Positions 8,372 to 16,610 of a DNA stretch of 64,000 bases are shown here, piece by piece. The notes beneath the pieces were generated by a model that was not told the origin of the DNA, did not search any database, and saw only the letters and a program-made list of their open reading frames with translations. Location: assembly GCF_900217905.1 (NCBI RefSeq), contig NZ_OBMO01000012.1, positions 62,001 through 126,000 on the forward strand, read 5' to 3'. The stretch comes from Alloalcanivorax xenomutans (lineage in GTDB: Bacteria > Pseudomonadota > Gammaproteobacteria > Pseudomonadales > Alcanivoracaceae). Position numbers and translations under genes: made by a program. How positions within the stretch are numbered: the first letter of the stretch is position 1; the number at the start of each line of letters is the position of its first letter.

Positions 8372-10870
8372 TTACCCCCGCCCCATGCCTTTCTTGGTCC
8401 GCGCCGTCGCCTCGGCCCGCAGTGGGTCCTCCGGCCATGGGTGTTTGGGATAGCGACCGCGCAGGTCCTTGCGGACCTCGGCGTAACCCTCGCGCCAGAA
8501 ACGGCCGAGATCCCCGGTGATGGCCGCCGGACGTCCGGCCGGGGTCAACAGCGAGGCGGTCAGAGGCAGTTGCCCGTCAGCCAGGGACGGCAGCGCTTCC
8601 ATGCCGAAACACTCCTGCAACTTTACCTCCAGGCGCGGGCCGCCGTCGGGCAAATAATCGATCGGCACCGAACGCCCCGACGCCACCGTGCAGCGTTCCG
8701 GCAACCACTGATCCAGCCACGCCTGCCGTTCGTGGCCAAGCCACAGGGACAACGCCTGCCCCAGCGGCAAAGCACGCAGATCCCGCAAACCACGGTGCCC
8801 GGCCAGGAACGGCAGCAGCCAGGATTCCAGTGTGGCGAGCAGGCTGTCATCGTCCGCCGCCGGCCACTCTTGCGGCCGCAGCCGATGCATCCAGTTCACC
8901 CGTGCTTGCCACTGGCGCCAGCGGGGCTCCCACGGCAGCACCGACAGCCCCCGCTGACGAATACCGGCCAGCAAACCCTGTTCGATCAACGCCGGCGATG
9001 GCGAGGGCAACGGACGCCGCTCAATCACCAGTTGCCCTACAGCGCGTATCTGCTCGGCCACCACCCGCTCGCGGTGCTCGTCCCATCCCACTTGTTCTTT
9101 CCAGGGAGCCCGCTCCAGAACCGTGGCCAGCACTTCCTCGTCCAATCCCCAAGCCAACCGGATCCGGCCCTCCCTGGGATCACCGTCGGTGTCCAACACC
9201 ACCAGCCATTCATGGCCGGCCAGCGCCGAGCCCGGTTGCAGACGGGCGCCAGAGCCATCAGCCAGGACATAACGAGAGCCGTCAGCGAGGACGTAACGAG
9301 CGCCATCAGCGACGCTATGACGACTTGTGCCTTGCTCCCGCCGGCGGGCCAGGCCATCCGGAAAGGCCTCCGCCAGCACCCGCCCTAACAGACTGGCATC
9401 GGCTTCCTGCCGATCCGCCCGCACGCCGCGTAAACGCCGCAACGCTTTACGCAGTAACGGCCAATCCCCGGGGCGGGCTCGATACCGTTGCCAACGCCGT
9501 TGCAAATCCACTTCCCGGTCCAGCCCCGCCGGCGCGTCCTGAATCAGCAACGCCAGTATCGCCGCGCTTTCCGAGCAGCCGTGTTGATGGCCGCGCACCA
9601 CCAAAGCCCCCTGCTCCGGGTCCATTGGCAGTTCCGCCAGCGCCCGGCCCAGTTCGCTGAGCGCGCCCCTGTCATCGAGCGCGCCCAACCGTTCCAGCCG
9701 CGCCCGCGCCGCCCGCCAGGGCCCCGCCGGCGGCGGCGTCAGCCAGAACAATTCACCGGGGTCGCGACACCCCCAACGGGCCAGATCCAGCACCAAACCG
9801 TCCAGCGCCACCTGGCTGGTCTCCGCTTCGATATGACGGGCCAGCACTTCCTCCCGGGACCACAACCGCAGGCACTGGCCCGGCCCAAGCCGCCCGGCGC
9901 GCCCGGCGCGCTGGTCAGCGTTGGCCTGGCTGATACGCCGGGTGGTCAGGCGGCTGCGATGGCGCCGTGGATCGTATTGCGGGCTACGCTGCAAACCGCT
10001 GTCCACCACTGTGGTAACGCCGTCCAACGTCACGCTGGTCTCCGCCACATTGGTGGCCAGCACCACCCGCGGCCCCTGACTGGCGCGCAGGACCCGCTGT
10101 TGCTCATCACCATCGAGGCGACCGTGCAGAACCTCCACCGCGCAGTCGAGTCCGGCCAGGGCCTCGCTCAATCGGCGAATTTCCCCGGCGCCGGGCAAGA
10201 ACACCAGCACCGTGCCCTCCCCCGCCACCTCACGCACGCAGTCGGCACAATGATCCAGCCAATGGCGCTCCCGTCCCGGCGCCCGATAGTGCACCGCCAC
10301 CGGATACTGCCGCCCTTCGCTGCGCACCACCGGCAACGCCAGCCCTTCGCCCAGCGGCTCCGCGTCCAGGGTCGCCGACATCACCAGCAGACGCAGGTCC
10401 TCGCGCAACGCCTGCCGCACTTCCTGCACCAGGGCCAGGCCCAGATCCGCCTGCAGGGAACGCTCGTGAAACTCGTCGAACAGCACCGCCGCATACCGCT
10501 CCAGAGCCGGGTCCTCATGCAGCATGCGGGTGAGCACACCTTCGGTGACCACTTCGATCACCGTGTCCTTGCCCACGCGGCTGTCCAGCCGGGTACGATA
10601 GCCAATTCTCTGCCCCACCGGCTCGCCCAGTTGCGATGCCATATAAGCGGCCACCGAGCGGGCCGCCACCCGGCGCGGCTCCAGCATCAGAATGCGGCGC
10701 TCCTGGCGCCAGCCGGCATCCAGCAGCGCCAGCGGCACACGGGTGGATTTGCCGGCTCCCGGCGGCGCTTCCAGCACGGCGCCGCCGTGCTGTCGCAGGG
10801 CGTCGAGCAGGTCCGGCAGAACCTCGTCCACCGGCAGGGAATCGGAGGGAGAAAACGCATTCGTGGTCAT
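8372..10870 (-). CDS. hrpB: ATP-dependent helicase HrpB
   Basis: An 832-residue DEAH-box helicase. Walker A is APPGAGKST (residues 35-43), Walker B DEFHE (132-136), then SAT (165-167), ATNVAETSVTLDGV and QRAGRAGRLGPGQCLRLW in the second RecA-like lobe, with the HrpB-specific C-terminal region ending in YPKHPWPEDP. Length is normal for HrpB. Its cellular role is poorly known; it is related to DEAH RNA helicases. Around residues 515-538 the C-terminal part carries a duplicated eight-residue unit (ADGSRYVL). The gene follows a LysR gene by 54 bases on the same strand. Confidence 0.95.
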   Translation of the reverse strand: MTTNAFSPSDSLPVDEVLPDLLDALRQHGGAVLEAPPGAGKSTRVPLALLDAGWRQERRILMLEPRRVAARSVAAYMASQLGEPVGQRIGYRTRLDSRVGKDTVIEVVTEGVLTRMLHEDPALERYAAVLFDEFHERSLQADLGLALVQEVRQALREDLRLLVMSATLDAEPLGEGLALPVVRSEGRQYPVAVHYRAPGRERHWLDHCADCVREVAGEGTVLVFLPGAGEIRRLSEALAGLDCAVEVLHGRLDGDEQQRVLRASQGPRVVLATNVAETSVTLDGVTTVVDSGLQRSPQYDPRRHRSRLTTRRISQANADQRAGRAGRLGPGQCLRLWSREEVLARHIEAETSQVALDGLVLDLARWGCRDPGELFWLTPPPAGPWRAARARLERLGALDDRGALSELGRALAELPMDPEQGALVVRGHQHGCSESAAILALLIQDAPAGLDREVDLQRRWQRYRARPGDWPLLRKALRRLRGVRADRQEADASLLGRVLAEAFPDGLARRREQGTSRHSVADGARYVLADGSRYVLADGSGARLQPGSALAGHEWLVVLDTDGDPREGRIRLAWGLDEEVLATVLERAPWKEQVGWDEHRERVVAEQIRAVGQLVIERRPLPSPSPALIEQGLLAGIRQRGLSVLPWEPRWRQWQARVNWMHRLRPQEWPAADDDSLLATLESWLLPFLAGHRGLRDLRALPLGQALSLWLGHERQAWLDQWLPERCTVASGRSVPIDYLPDGGPRLEVKLQECFGMEALPSLADGQLPLTASLLTPAGRPAAITGDLGRFWREGYAEVRKDLRGRYPKHPWPEDPLRAEATARTKKGMGRG
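9254..9325 (-). repeat. 24-bp tandem repeat inside hrpB
   Basis: Three adjacent units at 9254-9277, 9278-9301 and 9302-9325 (the last diverged) share GCCRTCAGCSAGGAC with TAACGAG. They are 24 bases long, so the frame is kept, and encode the repeated peptide ADG[AS]RYVL on the minus strand. This looks like a local in-frame duplication in a tolerant part of the protein. Confidence 0.85.
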
Positions 10871-10924
10871 GGGGCGTCATGATACAGACGCGCTCGCCTG
10901 GCGGGCAGTGGCGCCGAAGCGCTA

Positions 10925-11803
10925 TCAGTGTAATGGCACGCCGCCCACCAGAGCGCTGGCCCTGTTCAGCAAGGGGTCGTCCGCCCGGTCCGCGCGGTGA
11001 GCGAATACCAATCGCACCGGCGGTCCTGCTTCACAGAGCACCGTCACCCCGTCCTGACGCGGTACCTCCTCGGTGCCGTCATCATGCACCAGTCCCAATC
11101 CGGCACCGGCGGCGACCAGATCCCGGGTCATGCTTTCCTTGTCGATCCGGATGATGCGCGGAGGCCGGATGCCGTGCTGCCGGAACAGCGCTTCCGCCGC
11201 CCGGCCGCACCCGGTATCGGCTCCGGGGCATAGCCACGGCAACGCCTCCAGGCGCCGCCAGTCGAGCGGCCCCGGTGCCACCCAATCCGGCGGCGCCACC
11301 AACTGAATATTGAAGCGGGCCAACTCCCAGGCGTTCAGGGCCTCATCCGCCAGCTCGCCGCAGTGATAGAAAGCCGCGTCCAGACCGCCTTCATGAAGCG
11401 CTCTGGCGAGGTCTCGCGAATCACCGTATTCCAGCACCAAGTCCACCTCGGGATGGTGCCGTGCCAATTCGGAAAGCAAACGTTGTAACGGTGCCGGCTG
11501 AATATTATGGCCGGCACCCAGCCGCAACCGGCCCGCCGGCCGGCCGCGCAGGCGGGCGGCCTGCCGCAGCAGATCCTGGCGGGCCGCCAGCACCGCTTCC
11601 GCCTTGGCCAGCAAAGCTTCACCGTCGGCGGTGAGACTCATGCCCCGGGCGGTGCGTCGGAACAGAGTCAGTGACAGGGATTGCTCCAGCGCCTGAACGC
11701 GGGCGCTGATCGCCGGCTGACTCAGACACAGGCGGCGGGAGGCCCGGGTAATGGAGCCTTCCCGGGCCACCGCCACGAATACGGTCAGTTGCTGCAGATC
11801 CAT
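10925..11803 (-). CDS. LysR-family transcriptional regulator
   Basis: A 292-residue regulator with an N-terminal winged helix (about 1-60; FVAVAREGSITRASRRLCLSQPAISARVQALE) and a C-terminal periplasmic-binding-protein-like effector domain (about 90-290). Length is typical. It is not divergent from a clear target: the gene upstream (methyltransferase) and downstream (hrpB) are both on the same strand, so its target cannot be deduced. The effector domain has the run CGRAAEALFRQHG and an intact ligand cleft pattern but no assignable subfamily. Confidence 0.88.
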   Translation of the reverse strand: MDLQQLTVFVAVAREGSITRASRRLCLSQPAISARVQALEQSLSLTLFRRTARGMSLTADGEALLAKAEAVLAARQDLLRQAARLRGRPAGRLRLGAGHNIQPAPLQRLLSELARHHPEVDLVLEYGDSRDLARALHEGGLDAAFYHCGELADEALNAWELARFNIQLVAPPDWVAPGPLDWRRLEALPWLCPGADTGCGRAAEALFRQHGIRPPRIIRIDKESMTRDLVAAGAGLGLVHDDGTEEVPRQDGVTVLCEAGPPVRLVFAHRADRADDPLLNRASALVGGVPLH

Positions 11804-11902
11804 TCGTTTTTTATCCGATCGCTCTTTATCCGACCAATCGGGCTCTCGGCCGGATCCGCATCATCGCCCGAATCGACTCCTGCTGAGAACCCCGCCGGAC
11901 CG

Positions 11903-12739
11903 TCAACGCCGTCCGCTAACCAGATGAACCCGGGCGTCCATCCACACTTCGCCGTTGCTCACATGGGCGCGGAACCGCTCCGTCAGCCGTTCCCGGGCGG
12001 TCTGGCGCTGGGCCTCATCCGCCTCCGCCAGCCGCTCCGAGATGGCGAAACTGGACAAGGCGAAATCCGCCGCCGGTTCCGGCGCCAGTCCGCCCCCCAC
12101 CGGCAACCGCCCGCGCCATTCCTCCACGTGCAGGCCACTGAAACCGGCGGCCGCCAGCAACGCCAGCAACGGATCGGGATCGCCGTACCGAAACGGTCCC
12201 GGCGCTCGCCAGTCCGGCTCCGGCAGATTCATCACCGCGGCCACCTCGCGGCGCGCCCCGTCCATCCACAGGTTATCGTCCGCCGGTCCCCAGACCGCGA
12301 AAGTAAAGCTGCCGCCGGGCGTCAACCAGTCCGCCAGGCGCGCGAACGCCGCCGCTGGCTCGGCGAAGAACATGATGCCGAAACGGGACACCAACTGATC
12401 GAAACGGAGGGATGGAAGATCGGCGACGGTGACGTCGGACTGCTCGAAGATCACCGGAGCGTCCGCGCCAACCGCACGCTCACGGGCACTGGCCACCAGT
12501 TCCGGGGCAATATCGAAACCATATACCTGGCTGCCAGCGGCCGCCCGTGCCGCTATGGCCAGACTGGTGCCGCCCCCGCCGCAGCCGATGTCGGCGATAC
12601 GGCCCGGACGGCTTAGATCCATGGCCGCCAGCAAGGGCGTATCCACCGGTTTGAGCATGGCCTCGATGGCACTCAACTGAGATTGCCACTTACCACCCCG
12701 TCCGTTGGCCCAATCCTGGGACTGCAATGCGTCGCTCAT
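11903..12739 (-). CDS. class I SAM-dependent methyltransferase
   Basis: A 278-residue cytosolic enzyme. The SAM-binding motif I is IADIGCGGGGTSLAIA (about 47-62), followed by the acidic end of strand 2 (VYGFDIAPE) and the motif II/III region LRFDQLVSRFGIMFF and LADWLTPGGSFTFAVWG. This is the UbiE/Methyltransf_25-like pattern found in many small-molecule methyltransferases. The substrate is not evident. A hairpin (12808-12834) separates it from the glutathione transferase gene, so it probably has its own promoter just upstream. Confidence 0.87.
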   Translation of the reverse strand: MSDALQSQDWANGRGGKWQSQLSAIEAMLKPVDTPLLAAMDLSRPGRIADIGCGGGGTSLAIAARAAAGSQVYGFDIAPELVASARERAVGADAPVIFEQSDVTVADLPSLRFDQLVSRFGIMFFAEPAAAFARLADWLTPGGSFTFAVWGPADDNLWMDGARREVAAVMNLPEPDWRAPGPFRYGDPDPLLALLAAAGFSGLHVEEWRGRLPVGGGLAPEPAADFALSSFAISERLAEADEAQRQTARERLTERFRAHVSNGEVWMDARVHLVSGRR

Positions 12740-12807
12740 TCCTTTCCCCTGGTTCGGTCACCTGAAACCCGGGAGTGTGCCGACACCGATGCACGCCATC
12801 CAATCGT

Positions 12808-12834
12808 TTTTGCCGAGGTCTGACCCCGGCAAAA
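12808..12834 (-). terminator. hairpin between gst and methyltransferase genes
   Basis: TTTTGCCG (12808-12815) pairs perfectly with CGGCAAAA (12827-12834) around an 11-base loop. It lies 49 bases after the end of the minus-strand gst gene. The A/T ends of the stem make it a plausible intrinsic terminator, though there is no long T-run beyond the stem. Confidence 0.5.
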
Positions 12835-12882
12835 CAAATACCTTCGTCAGTCTCGGGTCCAGCCGCGTTGGTCATGAACTGG

Positions 12883-13488
12883 CTATGACGCGGCTTCCGC
12901 TCGCAGCGCCGTCCGCACCGCCGGGCGTTCACCAATCCGTTCCTGATGCCGCTGCAACGCCGGCCAGGGATTCAGGTCGATGGCGAAAAGCGGGCACCAG
13001 CGCAACACCGTGAACAAATAAATATCGGCAACGCTATAACCGCTTTCCATCAGGTAGGGTCGTTGCACCAGAATCGGCTGCAGATAACCCAGGCGCCGCT
13101 GAAGCCGCTCGATGAAATGCTCTCTGGCCGCCTCCGGCAAGGCGCTGTTGAACAACGGCGCCAGGCCAGCGTGGATTTCACAGGTGACGAAATTGAGCCA
13201 TTCCTGTAGCCGCACCCGCTCCCAACCGCCCGCCGGAGGGGCGAGCCCCCGTTCGGGTCGCAGATCCGCCAGGTACTGCACGATCACCGCACCTTCGGTC
13301 AGAACCCGGCCATCGTCCAGTTCCAGGGCGGCAACATATCCCTTGGGGTTGATGGTAAGGAAGTCCCGGCCGTCGGCGGTTTTCTTGGTACGGTTATCCA
13401 CCTGAATCCGTTCAAATGGCAGTGCCAGCTCGTGCAATACGATGTGCGGCGACAAGGAACAGGTACGCGGGGCGTCATAGAGTTTCAT
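12883..13488 (-). CDS. glutathione S-transferase, GstA-like
   Basis: A 201-residue cytosolic transferase. The N-terminal thioredoxin-like domain has KLYDAPRTCSLSPHIVL, the bacterial beta-class start with the Cys/Ser pair (CS), the cis-Pro block NPKGYVAAL and the glutathione-binding LTEGAVIVQYLAD; the helical C-terminal domain has YSVADIYLFTVLRW, the usual N-capping SxAD motif. The ATG at 13488 is chosen because GGAG sits six bases before it; the TTG at 13500 would overlap that site. It is divergent from a LysR gene at 13607, which is its likely regulator (inference from arrangement). Confidence 0.93.
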   Translation of the reverse strand: MKLYDAPRTCSLSPHIVLHELALPFERIQVDNRTKKTADGRDFLTINPKGYVAALELDDGRVLTEGAVIVQYLADLRPERGLAPPAGGWERVRLQEWLNFVTCEIHAGLAPLFNSALPEAAREHFIERLQRRLGYLQPILVQRPYLMESGYSVADIYLFTVLRWCPLFAIDLNPWPALQRHQERIGERPAVRTALRAEAAS

Positions 13489-13563
13489 CGGGCTCTCCAA
13501 AGCGTCGGCAAATAAGCATCGGGAAACAGCGCCGGCAGTTTGCGTCCCTCCGATAAAGCTGAG

Positions 13564-13580
13564 AAATTAATATTTAATTT
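13564..13580. promoter_or_regulatory. AT-rich inverted repeat between gst and lysR
   Basis: AAATTAA-TAT-TTAATTT, a perfect palindrome with seven-base arms, stands 27 bases before the LysR start and 75 bases before the gst start. It also contains a T-N11-A spacing typical of LysR-type operators. The strong AT bias in a GC-rich gap fits a divergent promoter/operator. Confidence 0.55.
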
Positions 13581-13606
13581 TCCAATCATTAGCCTGGCTA
13601 CTGACA

Positions 13607-14482
13607 ATGATGAACCTCAGCCATTGGCGCCTGATGGTGGCGGTCGCCGACAGCGGCAACATCACCCGCGCCGCCGAACAGGCGGGCATGACCCAGTCCG
13701 CCGCCAGCCAGGCCATCACCCGGCTGGAATCGACGCTCGGTCTGACGCTTTTCGCTCGCTCCCGGCAGCAGGTACGGGTTACCGCCCTGGGCGAACCGAT
13801 ACTGGAGCATGCCCGCGCCATGCTGGCCCATCTGGACGCGATCCGCGCGCTGGTCGATGACAGCCACGGCTTGCGTCACGGGCGCCTTCGCCTGGGCAGC
13901 TTTCCTTCGGTCATCTCGACACTGTTGCCACCCATGCTGCGTGATTTCCAGCTGCGTCACCCCGGCATCGAGGTGGTTTCCCTGGAAGGCACCGATGAGG
14001 AAGTGGAGGCCTGGTTGGCGGACGGCGCCATTGACCTGGGGGTCGTGTTAAATCCCGCCCGCGGGCGTCAGGCGCTGCTGCTCGGCGGTGATGCCTGGGT
14101 CGCGTTGCTTCCCGGCACCCATGAACTTGCCCGCCGCGCCACCTCGCGGGGCATCACGCTGGCGGAGCTGGCGGCGCAGCCGTTTATTCTCGCCACCGGT
14201 GGCTGCAAGGTGAACGGGCAAAGCCTGGTCCGCCAGGCCGGTCTTGAATTGGACGATGTACGCGTCACCGTGCGGGACTGGGCAAGTGCCTGCGCGTTGG
14301 TCCGCGAAGGCATGGGCGTTTCCCTGGTGCCGGAATCCAGCCTGCCCGATAACCTGCGTGGACTGCGGCATTTCCCCCTGTATCCTGGAATCCGGAGGGA
14401 GTTCGGCCTGGTCTGCTCGGCACGGGGACAAACGTCGCCAGCCGCGCAGGCACTCCGGGAGCATCTGGCCGCCGCGATCTGA
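13607..14482 (+). CDS. LysR-family regulator divergent from gst
   Basis: A 291-residue LysR protein: winged helix about 1-60 (LMVAVADSGNITRAAEQAGM, then QSAASQAITRLE), linker helix, and effector domain about 90-290 with LRLGSFPSVISTLLPPML. The ATG pair at 13607/13610 allows either start; no strong ribosome binding site is visible. Divergence from the gst gene and the palindrome between them make gst the probable target. The C-terminal domain gives no clue to the inducer. Confidence 0.9.
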   Translation: MMNLSHWRLMVAVADSGNITRAAEQAGMTQSAASQAITRLESTLGLTLFARSRQQVRVTALGEPILEHARAMLAHLDAIRALVDDSHGLRHGRLRLGSFPSVISTLLPPMLRDFQLRHPGIEVVSLEGTDEEVEAWLADGAIDLGVVLNPARGRQALLLGGDAWVALLPGTHELARRATSRGITLAELAAQPFILATGGCKVNGQSLVRQAGLELDDVRVTVRDWASACALVREGMGVSLVPESSLPDNLRGLRHFPLYPGIRREFGLVCSARGQTSPAAQALREHLAAAI

Positions 14483-14519
14483 GCCGCGCCGGCGTCATCA
14501 GCGACGGTACGGTGACGCG

Positions 14520-16091
14520 TTAACCCGGCATCCGCGTGGCGGCGTACTCGGCCAGGGCGGCGATGGTCTTGGACGGGTTCAATCCCAGGGCACGGGGCAC
14601 CATGGCGCCATCCACCACATACAGACCGGGATAGTGGAATACCGCGCCGGTGTGGTCCACCACCCCCTGCTTGGGGTCGTCGGCCATGCCGCAGCCTCCC
14701 AGTGGATGGGGGGTCACCAGATTCTTGAACCACTTCCAGGTGGCCGGCGTCATGCCCCGGCCGCCGGTGGCTTCAGTCAACGCCAGGTGGCGGTCGGCCA
14801 GCGCCTGCACCGCTTTTTGCGCCTTGCGGTAATCCCATTTCAGCCGCAGCCGGTCCTTTTTCCAGGGCGCGTACCAGCGCCGGCCCAGCCGGAAGCGGCC
14901 ACCGGGATCGTCCACCGCCTGGCCGAACCACGGCATCATACGCAGGAACGGATTACTGTCCTCGCCATATTCCAGCATCGCCGCGCCAAGGCGGGTGCGG
15001 GCCAGCCGCGGGTGCCGGGCGGTGTGCTCCAACAGGTTGCCGAGCAGATCCGGCAAGCCGCCGTCTTCCACCAGGTAGCGGGCGCCATTGTCGCTGCCAT
15101 CCAGGTAATCGATGGCACTGGTGATGGTGGGGCCTCGGGTCGGCGCGATCTCACGATCGGAATAGAGCGCCGGAGTGAAGAAGTCACCGTTGCAACTCCA
15201 GTTACGTCCCAATGCCCGGCTCAGCTTCGGCAAGGTGCGATACTGATCGCGACAGCGCAACAGCAACTCGGTGGAACCGACACTGCCGGCGGCGACGATC
15301 ACCCGGCCAGCACGGTAGCGGCGCCAGGCCCCGGCCAACAGATCGCGTACCCCCACCTCGTAGCGCCCATCCTCCAGCGCACGAATCCAGCGCACATGAT
15401 GTAACGGGCGGATATCGGCGCCATGCTGCTCGGCCCGCGCCAGATAGTTCAGATCCAGGGTGTTCTTGGCGTTCACCGGGCATCCCAGATCGCAATTGCC
15501 GCAATGCACGCAGGTGCCTTGCTCCCGGCCGTGGGCGTTGGTCCAGGTTTTGCTGTGGCGATAGTCGTAGGCGTCATCGAGGCCGGCATGCCACTCCGGA
15601 TCGAACTGGATCGCTTGCGGCACCACTTTGAAACGGCCACCATGACCAAGCTTTTCCGCCGCTTCGTGCATCAGGCGGGTGCGCGGTGTCCATTGATTGT
15701 CCGGCAGCGATTGCACCCCCATCATTTGACCGACGGTGTGGTAATGGCGGCTCAATTGCGGATAACGAATGGCTTCCGGCCAGCCCTGTTCGAACATCTC
15801 CGGCCGGGCATCCAGGCTGACGTTGGCGTAGATCAGCGACCCGCCACCCACCCCCGCGCCCATGGCGATGCTCATGTCACCGAAGTAGCGGAAGTCGAGC
15901 CAGCCGTTCTGATGTTCGGGCTCGTCCTCATCCCATAGCCAGTTGTCCTGGCTGACACTGGGGTAGTCCCGTGATTGCCAGCGGCGCCCCCGCTCCAGCA
16001 CCACCACCCGTTCCCCGCGTTCCGCCAGCCGGCAGGCCATCACCGACCCGCCGAAACCACTGCCGATAATCAGTGTCGCCACTGTTTCCAT
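14520..16091 (-). CDS. GMC oxidoreductase, cholesterol-oxidase-like
   Basis: A 523-residue FAD enzyme. The dinucleotide motif is GSGFGGS (residues 10-16), then YFGDMSIAMGAGVGGGSLIY in the FAD-binding domain and the C-terminal HPLGGCGM plus GLNPSKTIAALAEYAA, which supply the catalytic His and Asn of the GMC family. It resembles bacterial cholesterol oxidases and related sterol/alcohol oxidoreductases. Between the two halves it has Cys194, 197, 200 and 204 in CVHCGNCDLGCP, a pattern shared with ferredoxin 4Fe-4S sites. No signal peptide, so cytosolic. It stands alone on the minus strand, convergent with the LysR gene. Confidence 0.85.
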   Translation of the reverse strand: METVATLIIGSGFGGSVMACRLAERGERVVVLERGRRWQSRDYPSVSQDNWLWDEDEPEHQNGWLDFRYFGDMSIAMGAGVGGGSLIYANVSLDARPEMFEQGWPEAIRYPQLSRHYHTVGQMMGVQSLPDNQWTPRTRLMHEAAEKLGHGGRFKVVPQAIQFDPEWHAGLDDAYDYRHSKTWTNAHGREQGTCVHCGNCDLGCPVNAKNTLDLNYLARAEQHGADIRPLHHVRWIRALEDGRYEVGVRDLLAGAWRRYRAGRVIVAAGSVGSTELLLRCRDQYRTLPKLSRALGRNWSCNGDFFTPALYSDREIAPTRGPTITSAIDYLDGSDNGARYLVEDGGLPDLLGNLLEHTARHPRLARTRLGAAMLEYGEDSNPFLRMMPWFGQAVDDPGGRFRLGRRWYAPWKKDRLRLKWDYRKAQKAVQALADRHLALTEATGGRGMTPATWKWFKNLVTPHPLGGCGMADDPKQGVVDHTGAVFHYPGLYVVDGAMVPRALGLNPSKTIAALAEYAATRMPG

Positions 16092-16291
16092 GGCGCTTCC
16101 CCCTGCTCCGTTCCCAACCCGGACAGCCGCAAAAGCCGCGCGACCGTGCCGCGCCCCCAGGCAATGACAAATAGTCCGTTTTATTCCCTATGCTTTTCAA
16201 ACACTTGCATGATGGATTGAAAGTAAATTCCTGTCCATCCGCGGCGCTATGTATTATCCTTCGCGCATCTCAGCCCCGCCAGCTTCTCATC

Positions 16292-16516
16292 ATGGAACAG
16301 ATCGATTTCGTCGACCAGCAGCAGCACCTCCCGACCACTCCGAAACGGGCACCGCGCATGCGCCGTACCGGCTCGGTACGGGCGGGTCACCGCCGCCTCA
16401 CCGCCGACATTCCCGCGGATCTGCACAAACGCCTGAAGATGCAGGCCCTGCGCGAGGATCGCTCGGTCACCGATCTGATCGTTCACGCGGCGGAATATTA
16501 TCTGCGCAAGTTGTAG
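16292..16516 (+). CDS. orphan ribbon-helix-helix DNA-binding protein
   Basis: A 74-residue basic protein. Residues about 35-74 (HRRLTADIPADLHKRLKM onward, with DRSVTDLIVHAAEYYL) read as a strand-helix-helix ribbon-helix-helix fold of the ParG/CopG type: alternating residues in the DNA-contacting strand, then two helices. The N-terminal 34 residues are Pro/Arg-rich and probably flexible, as in ParG. The ATG at 16292 has only a weak ribosome binding site. There is no adjacent toxin or ParA gene, so it is neither an obvious antitoxin nor part of a partition pair; it may be a chromosomal regulator. Confidence 0.72.
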   Translation: MEQIDFVDQQQHLPTTPKRAPRMRRTGSVRAGHRRLTADIPADLHKRLKMQALREDRSVTDLIVHAAEYYLRKL

Positions 16517-16610
16517 GCCTCCTCCTTCACCAAACCGTCAATAATCCGTCACTGATCCGTCCCCGCCCCCTCGTAGCCTGCCGTAGAATCGGACAAGCGG
16601 AGGGACAATC

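Noticed and set aside
9488-10882. 464-residue open frame on the plus strand opposite hrpB (and 8354-9388 likewise)
   Set aside because: High-GC shadow of the helicase gene: Gln/His/Pro/Arg-rich, no ribosome binding site, no domain.
16292-16516. Ribbon-helix-helix protein as an antitoxin
   Set aside because: No small toxin gene adjoins on either side.
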